Below, piece by piece: positions 57,649-64,000 of a stretch of DNA of 64,000 bases. Under the pieces are notes generated by a model. The model saw nothing but the letters and a program-made list of their open reading frames with translations. It was not told the DNA's origin and did no database searches. Source of the DNA: Sphingobium ummariense RL-3 (GTDB lineage Bacteria > Pseudomonadota > Alphaproteobacteria > Sphingomonadales > Sphingomonadaceae); assembly GCF_000447205.1 (NCBI RefSeq), contig NZ_AUWY01000074.1, positions 1 through 64,000 of the forward strand. Reading direction: 5' to 3'. Within the stretch, counting starts at the first letter, position 1; each line of letters opens with the position of its first letter. The translations under genes and the position numbers were made by a program.

Positions 57649-59450
57649 TGCATCCACCCGCACCCGCCAACGCCACCGATATCCTGCTGTCCGAAGGCGT
57701 CGTCCTGCTGGGCGCCGCCGTGCTGTTCGTCATGATCTTCCGCCGCTTCGGCCTGGGCGCAGTGCTGGGCTATCTCGTCGCCGGGGCGCTGGTGGGACCG
57801 CAGGGCCTCGGCCTCGTGGGCGGCGGCGAATCGAAACTCGCCATCGCGGAGATCGGCATCGTGCTGCTGCTGTTCCTCGTCGGGCTGGAACTGCATCCGG
57901 CGCGGCTGTGGCGACTGAAGCGCGACATCTTCGCACTGGGCCTGGCGCAGGTCGTGCTGTGCGGCTGCATGCTGGCGGCGATCATCTTCTTCACCACCGG
58001 TTTCACCTGGGGCGCGGCGATCGCGCTCGGCCTGCCGCTCGCGCTATCCTCCACGGCGCAGGTGCTGCCGGGCCTGAAGTCGAGCGGTCGCATCAACTCG
58101 CCCTTCGGCGAGAAGGTCTTTTCGATCCTGCTGTTCCAGGACCTGTCGATCGTTCCGCTGATCACTATCGTCGCCGCGCTGTCCCGCAACCCTGCCGACG
58201 CGGCCGGGCCGCCGGGCTGGCTGCTGGCCGGCTACACCGTGGCGGCGATCGTCGGGCTGGTCCTGGCGGGGCGTTTCATTCTGCGGCCGCTGTTGGGTTT
58301 CGTCGGGCGGCTGGGCGAGCGCGAGCTGTTTGTGGCGGTGGGGCTCTTTACCGTGCTGGCGGCGGCGGCGCTGATGCATGCGCTGCATCTCTCGACCGCG
58401 CTGGGTGCTTTCGTTGCGGGCGTGATGCTGGCCGATTCGCCCTATCGCCACGAGATCGAGGCCGATGTCGAGCCGTTTCGATCGATCCTGCTCGGCCTGT
58501 TCTTCCTGGCAGTCGGCATGGTGCTGGACCTGCAGACGGTGATCGCCCACCCCACCTTCGTCATCGGCCTGGCGCTGGTGCTGGTCGCGACCAAGACCGC
58601 GCTCATCACCTTGCTCGCTCGCCTGTTCGGCATGGCCTGGCAGCAGGCGATCGGCGCCGGGCTGCTGCTGAGCCAGGGCGGCGAATTCGGCTTCGTCCTG
58701 TTCGCCCAGGCGCAGAACGCCTTCCTGATCCGGCCAGAGGCGGCCAGCCTGTTCAGCGCGATCGTCACCTTCTCGATGGCGACCACCCCTTTCCTGATGC
58801 TGTTCGCCCGGCGGCTGGAGTTTGCCACGCCCAAGGCCGGCATCCACCTGACCGACCCCGATCAGGCACCACGGGGCACGGCGATCATCGTCGGCTATGG
58901 CCGATTCGGCCAGACCGTCGCGCAGATGCTGATGGGGCACGGCTTCGGCGTGGTCCTGATCGACAAGAAGCCGGCGCAGATAGAGGTGTCGAGCCGGTTC
59001 GACATGAACGTCTATTATGGCGACGGGACGCGCATCGACCTGCTGCGCCGCGCGGGCGCGGAGGAGGCGCGGCTGATCGCCTTCTGCATCGACGACCCGT
59101 CGCTGGACGGCCGCGTTCTGGAGCCGATCGCCGAAGCCTTTCCGCAGGCAGCGCTGGTGGTGCGCGCCTTCGACCGGCGCCAGTTGCTGACGATGCAGGA
59201 CCTGAACCTGGCGGGCGTGGTGCGGGAAGTGTATGAATCGGCCATCTGCATGGGCGTGCAGGCGATGGAGGCGCTGGGCGTTCCCCAGGGCGAGATCGAG
59301 GAGGTCGAACGGCAATATCGCCAGAATGACGAGCAGCGGCTGGCGCTCCAGATCGAGCATGGGAGCCTGCTGGCGGCCAAGGACCTGATGTACCGGCCCG
59401 GCCGGGGCATGCGCCTGATTGCGCGCGGGGACAGAGAGGAAAAAGCATGA
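57648..59450 (+). CDS. CPA2-family K+/H+-type antiporter with TrkA-N domain (KefB/KefC-like)
   Basis: 600 residues. Membrane exchanger domain (15-385) with LLLFLVGLELHPARLWRLKRDI near 75 and LSSTAQVLPGL near 132; SQGGEFGFVLFAQAQ near 343 is typical of Kef proteins. Rossmann domain begins AIIVGYGRFGQTVAQML near 413. A charged tail after 530 holds repeated Glu/Gln. Exchanges monovalent cation for protons; Kef types are gated by glutathione adducts. Coupled to the scaffold gene upstream and a DUF423 gene downstream. Distinct from the antiporter at 11758. Confidence 0.92.
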   Translation: MHPPAPANATDILLSEGVVLLGAAVLFVMIFRRFGLGAVLGYLVAGALVGPQGLGLVGGGESKLAIAEIGIVLLLFLVGLELHPARLWRLKRDIFALGLAQVVLCGCMLAAIIFFTTGFTWGAAIALGLPLALSSTAQVLPGLKSSGRINSPFGEKVFSILLFQDLSIVPLITIVAALSRNPADAAGPPGWLLAGYTVAAIVGLVLAGRFILRPLLGFVGRLGERELFVAVGLFTVLAAAALMHALHLSTALGAFVAGVMLADSPYRHEIEADVEPFRSILLGLFFLAVGMVLDLQTVIAHPTFVIGLALVLVATKTALITLLARLFGMAWQQAIGAGLLLSQGGEFGFVLFAQAQNAFLIRPEAASLFSAIVTFSMATTPFLMLFARRLEFATPKAGIHLTDPDQAPRGTAIIVGYGRFGQTVAQMLMGHGFGVVLIDKKPAQIEVSSRFDMNVYYGDGTRIDLLRRAGAEEARLIAFCIDDPSLDGRVLEPIAEAFPQAALVVRAFDRRQLLTMQDLNLAGVVREVYESAICMGVQAMEALGVPQGEIEEVERQYRQNDEQRLALQIEHGSLLAAKDLMYRPGRGMRLIARGDREEKA

Positions 59451-59773
59451 TCGGACTGCTGGCCGCCTTGTCCGCGGCGCTGGCCATCGGAGCAGGCGCA
59501 TTCGGCGCGCATGGCGCGGCGAGTCCGCAGGCGGCTGAATGGCTGCGGACCGGCGGCCTGTACCAGCTGGTGCATGCGGTGGCGGCGATCGCGCTGATGG
59601 GCACGGCAAAGGCGGCGGCGGCGCTGATGCTGCTAGGCGCCGCGATCTTTGCCTTCACCCTCTATGCGATGGCACTGGGCGCGCCCAAATGGCTCGGTGC
59701 GGTGACGCCGGTGGGCGGCGTGCTGATGATCGCGGCCTGGCTTTGGACAGCCTGGGCTTTTGTGAGGCCCTGA
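59447..59773 (+). CDS. DUF423 membrane protein
   Basis: 108 residues, four hydrophobic helices. ALAIGAGAFGAHGA near 13 and GGLYQLVHAVAAIAL near 36 are the DUF423 (YgdD) signature. Function unknown. ATG overlaps the antiporter stop by four bases (ATGA), so it is part of that operon. Confidence 0.9.
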   Translation: MIGLLAALSAALAIGAGAFGAHGAASPQAAEWLRTGGLYQLVHAVAAIALMGTAKAAAALMLLGAAIFAFTLYAMALGAPKWLGAVTPVGGVLMIAAWLWTAWAFVRP

Positions 59774-59817
59774 TGCGCGCCCTTGCCGCAAGGGCCGTGC
59801 GAGCATAAGTTAAGGGC

Positions 59818-60285
59818 ATGGCGGACCATCATCATAATCATCACGAGCCGATCGGCGCCAAGCTGGCAGATGCGGCCCGTGCCACGCTGGAAGCGAAGGC
59901 GGAACAGTGGACGCCGATGCGCGCCGCGATCTTCGACGCGCTCGCGGCCGAGGACAAGCCGGCGTCCGCCTATGACATCGCCGACGCGGTATCGAAGGCG
60001 CGCGGCAAGCGCGTGGCGCCCAACAGCGTCTATCGCATCCTAGACCTGTTCGTGACGAACAACATTGCGATGCGGGTGGAAAGCGCGAATGCCTATATCG
60101 CGAACGCCCATCCCGGCTGCCATCATGACTGCATATTCCTGGTGTGCCGCAACTGCCGCGAGGCGACCCATGTCGACGACGACAAGGTGACGGACGAGGT
60201 TCGCGCCGTCGCCGAGCATGAGGGTTTTCGTCCCGAGCGCCCGGTGATCGAGATATTGGGCACCTGCGCCAAGTGCGCCGCATAA
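59818..60285 (+). CDS. Fur-family metalloregulator (Zur-like)
   Basis: 155 residues. A histidine-rich start (MADHHHNHHEP), winged helix near 30-85 (TPMRAAIFDALAAEDKPASAYDI, SVYRILDLF), then the dimer and metal domain. Structural zinc cysteines pair as CRNC near 117 and CAKC near 152. CHHDCIFLVC near 100 follows the Fur/Zur layout. Zinc sensing is favoured by the His-rich N-terminus and compact length; Fur or PerR cannot be excluded. Stands 44 bases after the DUF423 gene. Confidence 0.85.
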   Translation: MADHHHNHHEPIGAKLADAARATLEAKAEQWTPMRAAIFDALAAEDKPASAYDIADAVSKARGKRVAPNSVYRILDLFVTNNIAMRVESANAYIANAHPGCHHDCIFLVCRNCREATHVDDDKVTDEVRAVAEHEGFRPERPVIEILGTCAKCAA

Positions 60286-60371
60286 GGGCTTGCGGTAAAG
60301 GGCTGAAGGGAGGCGACCGGTCTTCCTACTTACATTTGGCTGAAGGGTAATTCCCGGAAAGTCAGTTTTCG

Positions 60372-60487
60372 TCCTCCCCTTTAAGGGGAGGTGGCAGGCG
60401 CTTAGCGCCTGATGGAGGGATGTTACCCTGTCGTGAGCAAGACACCCCTCCACCACTGCGTGGGCCCCCTTCCCTTACAGGGGAGGA
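60372..60487. repeat. ~115-bp palindromic interspersed repeat, copy B (inverted)
   Basis: Begins TCCTCCCCTTTAAGGGGAGG and ends TTACAGGGGAGGA, with an internal hairpin CAGGCGC-TTA-GCGCCTG at 60395-60411. Its reverse complement matches 6039-6148. It fills most of the gap between the Fur-family gene and the TIGR02594 gene. Confidence 0.75.
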
Positions 60488-60546
60488 AGTCTATGGCTGT
60501 CTGACCGTTGGCAAATGTCACCCAAAGGAAGCCATCGACCTCGCCG

Positions 60547-61263
60547 CTACGCCTCGTTGGTGGAGAAGAAAGTGTCTCCATCGGCGAGGACCAACGGGCC
60601 GGCGCCCGTCATCGGGGCGGTAGCCGGCCAGCGGGAATCGAGCAGGCGGGCCTTTGCGATCCGCGTGACCGACACGGCATCACCCTGGTTGCCGCCCAGC
60701 ACATGATAAGCGGAACTGTCCTCCCCGGCATAGAAACCGACATGGCCGAGCCAGCCGTCGCGGCTGCCGCGCCAGAAGACAAGGACAGCGCCCAGCGTCC
60801 GCGGTCCGGCCGCGCCGAACCTTTGCCACGCCCGCGCACCCAGCGGATTGCCCGGCAGGCTTTCCCCTGAGAGGGTGGCGCTGATGCAATGCGCGACGAA
60901 CAAACCGCACCAGGGTATGTCGTCCGAATCATAGTCGATGCCGGCCTTGTCGGCCCAATCGATCAGGACCGGATTGCTGCCCGGCCCTACCTTTTCCCGG
61001 ACGCCGATCAGCCGGCGTGCTTCCTGGAACCAGGGGATGGCGGGATTGTCGGCAACGGCCTGCTCTTCCGCGTCGCCGAACAGCGCCTTCCAGGTGACGG
61101 GGCCGACGATGCCGTCCGCCACCAGCCCCTTGGACCGCTGGAACGCCTTCACGGCCGCTTCCGTGCGCCGGCCCCAAATGCCGTCGATAATGCCCGGATC
61201 GAAGCCCTTGCGGGCCAATATATGCTGAATGCTTTCAATGGTCGCTTTCGACTTGCTTGGCAT
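60547..61263 (-). CDS. TIGR02594-type peptidoglycan hydrolase-like protein with PG-binding domain
   Basis: 238 residues. Peptidoglycan-binding repeat at 8-62 (GFDPGIIDGIWGRRTEAAVKAF). Then a cysteine-peptidase-like domain: DIPWCGLFVAHC near 117 with the candidate catalytic Cys, and DGWLGHVGFYAG near 173 with the candidate His. No signal peptide, which recalls phage endolysins, but no phage genes surround it. Probably cleaves or binds cell wall after export by another route. Confidence 0.85.
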   Translation of the reverse strand: MPSKSKATIESIQHILARKGFDPGIIDGIWGRRTEAAVKAFQRSKGLVADGIVGPVTWKALFGDAEEQAVADNPAIPWFQEARRLIGVREKVGPGSNPVLIDWADKAGIDYDSDDIPWCGLFVAHCISATLSGESLPGNPLGARAWQRFGAAGPRTLGAVLVFWRGSRDGWLGHVGFYAGEDSSAYHVLGGNQGDAVSVTRIAKARLLDSRWPATAPMTGAGPLVLADGDTFFSTNEA

Positions 61264-61397
61264 GACTGTCTCCTTTCGAAAGACATGGCGTCATTTCGCG
61301 AAATCAGAAATAAGCGACCCTTTCATCATCAATGCTTGTGCGCCAAGGATACAGTAAAGTCAGGGGGAGTCCAATGGTGCTTTCTGGCCGGAACAAA

Positions 61398-61433
61398 GAA
61401 GCGCCCGGGAAGCATATGCTTCCCGGCCGCTTC
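61398..61433 (-). terminator. Terminator of the SPOR-protein gene
   Basis: GAAGCG and CGCTTC form the outer arms; inside is an 11-bp perfect palindrome arm CCGGGAAGCAT with its complement. Read on the minus strand it is followed by TTTG, 22 bases after the stop codon at 61455. Confidence 0.6.
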
Positions 61434-61454
61434 ATATTGCGGGATAGCGATTGA

Positions 61455-62804
61455 TCAGCGCGAGGCGAACTGGCGGCCCTTGGCGGCGGAGGCCCAGCGC
61501 GGCTGGGTTGCGCCGGGAGCCATCTCGCGGACGAAGCACTGGCCCCGCCTGGCCTGGATGGTACGGCACAGTCCCGCCGCGTCGGCGCGATTGCCGAAGC
61601 CGCTGATGGCGAGGCGGTGATAGGCCTTGCCGTTGACCGTCGCCTGGCTGGTCAGGACCGGGAAGGCCGCGAGCGTGGCGTTGCCACGCATCATGACGGT
61701 CCATTTTTCCCGCGCCACCGCTGCGCTTTCATAGGCGCCAAGTTGGACCACCCAGTTGCTGGCACCGGTGCTCACCGGCTTGAGGAATGCCACCTGCTGC
61801 ATGCGGGCGACAGGCGCAGGCGTCGCGGCGCGGCCGGCCTTCGGAGCCTGACGCGTCGTGCGATCCTCGATCACGAAATCCCTGGCTGCGACGCGCACCG
61901 GCGCCGAAACGGCGGGCGCGGCCGGAGCGATCGAAGGCCCGACGGGCTGCACCATGGGCGCGGGGGCCGGCGCCGGATCGGCGGACGCCACTTCGACAGG
62001 GGCGGTAGGCTCCGTGGTCGGCACGGGTGCGGCTTCCGCTACGGCGACGGGGGTGGCAGCAGGCGCAGCCAGCGCCAGCGCGACCGGCTGCCCAGCGTCG
62101 GCACCATCGATACGGATGCCCATCAGGGCTGCGACGCGCTGGGGCGCCAATGCTGGATCAGCCATCTGCGCCCATTGCGAAATGCGCTGATTGGCGGCGA
62201 GGGTGTCGAGGTCCATGCCAGCGACCAGCCGCGCGTCCTTCCAGCGGCCGGCGAGCGCATAGGCATAGGCCAGGTTCTGGCGGGTGCGCGCATTGGCCGA
62301 GGGAGCATGGATTGCGTCCGACAGGATGCGGACGCCTTCATTGGGATCACCGGCCATCGCCAGCGCAAGGCCATAGTCTCCGGCGGGCAGTTGGGTGCCA
62401 TGTTCGGCCAGCAGCGCGCGAGCCGCATCGGGCTTGCCGAGGCCGACCTGAACCAGTGCCAGCGTGATGATGGTGCGCGAATCCCTGTTGCCGAGCGTCA
62501 GGGCGTCGGTGAACGCGGTTTCCGCCGAGGCGAAGCGGCCGCTCAGCACATAGGCGCGGCCCAGGAGCTGACGATAACCCCCATTGTCGGGTGCGGCGCG
62601 AACGGCGCCTTCCGCAGCCTCCACCGCCGCGGCACCGTCTCGGGCCGCCAGCGCCTTTTCGGCGGCGGCGGCGAACTTGACGGGATTGAGCTTCTGGGGG
62701 GTGATGCCAGCCGACGGGCGGAACGCCGCACCGGTGCAACCGACCATGGTCGTGGCAACGAGCAGCGAGGAAATCGCCGCCTTTCCGAATGTGGTGCGCT
62801 TCAT
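61455..62804 (-). CDS. TPR and SPOR domain lipoprotein
   Basis: 449 residues from ATG 62804 (MKRTTFGKAAISSLL); the upstream frame to 62873 is a shadow. The signal ends TTMVGC, a lipobox. TPR-like helices occupy 40-210 (DNGGYRQLLGRAYVLSGRFA), an Ala/Pro-rich linker 230-340, and a SPOR domain 370-449 (NWVVQLGAYESAAVAREKW; RRGQCFV). SPOR binds denuded septal glycan, so the protein probably acts at the division site or pole. Same strand as the RHH and ParA genes upstream. Confidence 0.9.
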   Translation of the reverse strand: MKRTTFGKAAISSLLVATTMVGCTGAAFRPSAGITPQKLNPVKFAAAAEKALAARDGAAAVEAAEGAVRAAPDNGGYRQLLGRAYVLSGRFASAETAFTDALTLGNRDSRTIITLALVQVGLGKPDAARALLAEHGTQLPAGDYGLALAMAGDPNEGVRILSDAIHAPSANARTRQNLAYAYALAGRWKDARLVAGMDLDTLAANQRISQWAQMADPALAPQRVAALMGIRIDGADAGQPVALALAAPAATPVAVAEAAPVPTTEPTAPVEVASADPAPAPAPMVQPVGPSIAPAAPAVSAPVRVAARDFVIEDRTTRQAPKAGRAATPAPVARMQQVAFLKPVSTGASNWVVQLGAYESAAVAREKWTVMMRGNATLAAFPVLTSQATVNGKAYHRLAISGFGNRADAAGLCRTIQARRGQCFVREMAPGATQPRWASAAKGRQFASR

Positions 62805-62820
62805 AATCCTACCCACCCCT

Positions 62821-63333
62821 TCATTTCGTCTCGCCGCGTTCCGGCGGCAGCTGCTGGGCCAGCCGGGCGACATCGGGCTGGCTGTCGAGAAAGGCGTCGA
62901 GCGCCTGCGTGACCATTTGCTGTGCCGACTTGCCCGCGATGGCGCAGGCGAGGCGCAGCTTGAGATGCCGGTCGGCGTCCAGGCGCAGCGTGAAGGCGGC
63001 CTTCCGCCCGCTGCGCGCCGGCTGGAGCTGTTCGACGCGCTCCGCGAGCTCCTCCCGTTCCGTGACCACCGCCGGAACAGGCGGCGGCGTGACGGACCGT
63101 GCAGCGCCCGGCATGGGCGTCAGGCCCGCAGAAGGACGAGAATCCGCCGGCGCGGGTTTGGGCATGGGCAGGTCAAAGCCCATGTCGTTCCAGCCCAGAT
63201 CGTCCTGCTGCAGCGCGGCGGCGCCGGTCGCGCGGCCGAAGCCGAGCATCGGACGGCGCATCGCGGGCTGCGCCGCGCCCTTCCGGGCCAGCAGGCCGGA
63301 GGTCAACGAAGCGAGCGGCTTGGGTTCGGACAT
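62821..63333 (-). CDS. Ribbon-helix-helix-like protein paired with ParA
   Basis: 170 residues. The first 95 are low-complexity and proline-rich; the C-terminal KAAFTLRLDADRHLKLRLAC, then KSAQQMVTQALDAFL, matches the beta-helix-helix layout of CopG/ParG-type DNA-binding domains (residues about 110-150). It lies 15 bases after parA, the place of a partition site-binding protein. No ParB-like gene is in view. DNA binding is inferred. Confidence 0.7.
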   Translation of the reverse strand: MSEPKPLASLTSGLLARKGAAQPAMRRPMLGFGRATGAAALQQDDLGWNDMGFDLPMPKPAPADSRPSAGLTPMPGAARSVTPPPVPAVVTEREELAERVEQLQPARSGRKAAFTLRLDADRHLKLRLACAIAGKSAQQMVTQALDAFLDSQPDVARLAQQLPPERGETK

Positions 63334-63348
63334 GGCTCCCCTCCTCGC

Positions 63349-64000
63349 TTACTGGCCGACCACGCGGCGGCCGAAGCCGCCACCGGACGGACGGGCGGCG
63401 GCGGTGCCGACGCTGCCCTGGGGCACCGAAAACACGGTGCGGCGGAAATTCTTTTCCAGCCGGTCTGAGATATAGGACCAGAGCTGCTCCACTTCTCCGG
63501 CGGAGCGACCCTTGGGATCGACCTCCATGACCGTGCGGCCGTCGATCATCGACGCGGCGAAATCGGTGCGGTGATGGAGCGTGACCGGCGCCACGGTGCC
63601 ATGCTGGGAGAGAGCGACGGCGGCCTCGGACGTGATGCGCGCCTTGGGCGTCGCAGCGTTAACCACGAAGATCAGCGGCTTTCCGGCGCGCTCGCACAGG
63701 TCCACCGTGGCGCCGACGGCGCGCAGGTCGTGCGGGCTGGGCCGGGTCGGCACTACGATCAGTTCGGCGACGGAAATGACGCTCTGTATCGCCATGGTGA
63801 TGGCGGGCGGGGTGTCGATCACCGCGAGCTTGAAGCCCTGCTGGCGCAGGATCTCCAGGTCGGCGGCAAGGCGGGCAACGGTGGTCTGCGCAAAGGCCGG
63901 GAATTCAGCCTCACGCTCGTTCCACCAGTCAGCGAGGGAGCCCTGCGGGTCGATGTCGATCAGCACCACGGGACCGGCACCGGACAGCTGCGCCTGTACG
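63349..64000 (-). CDS. ParA-family ATPase, C-terminal part (5' end outside window)
   Basis: About 217 residues; the N-terminus with the Walker A motif lies beyond the right edge. Visible: VVLIDIDPQGSLADWWNERE (A' aspartate loop), KLAVIDTPPAIT (Walker B), VVPTRPSPHDLRAVGATVDL and the C-terminal helices. A SIMIBI/MinD-ParA ATPase that positions DNA or protein complexes. Co-directional with an RHH protein and a SPOR lipoprotein, suggesting roles in segregation or polar/septal placement. The frame continues past base 63969, so the GTG there is internal. Confidence 0.88.
   Translation of the reverse strand, partial: VQAQLSGAGPVVLIDIDPQGSLADWWNEREAEFPAFAQTTVARLAADLEILRQQGFKLAVIDTPPAITMAIQSVISVAELIVVPTRPSPHDLRAVGATVDLCERAGKPLIFVVNAATPKARITSEAAVALSQHGTVAPVTLHHRTDFAASMIDGRTVMEVDPKGRSAGEVEQLWSYISDRLEKNFRRTVFSVPQGSVGTAAARPSGGGFGRRVVGQ

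Noticed and set aside
60547-61263. Prophage marker
   Set aside because: The protein resembles endolysins in layout, but no holin, capsid, tail or integrase genes lie nearby.

Overview
The window is chromosomal DNA from an alphaproteobacterium, most likely a sphingomonad (Sphingomonas/Sphingobium/Novosphingobium type). The signs are high G+C with G/C-ending codons, three TonB-dependent receptors, alphaproteobacterial gene orders (aroA-cmk-rpsA-ihfB; pgsA-moaD-moaE), TIGR02300 and DUF2794 proteins, and class II aroA. Species cannot be fixed from sequence reading alone. There are no rRNA genes, CRISPR arrays or complete insertion sequences.

Layout. 1-6000: tail of an MFS exporter, a TPR/aspartyl-hydroxylase protein, a YitT-like membrane protein, hisI with a small lipoprotein, and a TonB receptor. 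6000-18000 is housekeeping core: two identical tRNA-Ala genes, a TIGR02300 protein, aroA, a small membrane protein, cmk, rpsA with a strong terminator, ihfB, tRNA-Leu, a CPA2 antiporter, glutaminase and alaS. 18180-22765: iron-uptake pair (siderophore receptor plus PepSY-flavodoxin reductase) behind a Fur-like palindrome. 22893-39231 is an accessory block with transposase debris at both ends. It carries a minus-strand run (LysR, polar amino-acid ABC transporter, cupin, FAD amine oxidase-like enzyme, PQQ dehydrogenase-cytochrome c lipoprotein). Facing away from it is amidohydrolase-gabT-gabD, followed by a secreted protein and a second large TonB receptor.

39372-52843: M24 peptidase, malate synthase G with a divergent LysR regulator, malic enzyme, DUF2794-cysE, a TauE-like sulfite exporter, oxyR, moaE-moaD-pgsA, an LplT-like transporter and a 65-residue membrane miniprotein. 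52952-64000: PBP1A with two inverted repeats in its leader, an aldo/keto reductase, ohrR-ohr with clear operators, a degenerate NifU-like scaffold, a second CPA2 antiporter, a DUF423 protein, a Fur/Zur-type regulator, a TIGR02594 cell-wall hydrolase-like protein, and a segregation or envelope group (TPR-SPOR lipoprotein, ribbon-helix-helix protein, ParA) cut by the window end.

The best candidate for something undescribed is the 23433-38436 block. Gene order suggests outer-membrane uptake, periplasmic hydrolysis or oxidation, ABC import, amine oxidation or transamination, and finally succinate semialdehyde to succinate. The feed would be a compound that yields 4-aminobutyrate or a 4-carbon amino alcohol. 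The substrate is inferred, not shown. Also notable are two inverted copies of a roughly 110-bp palindromic repeat 54 kb apart, an IscU-like protein lacking a ligand cysteine, and a ParA/ribbon-helix-helix pair with no ParB in view.
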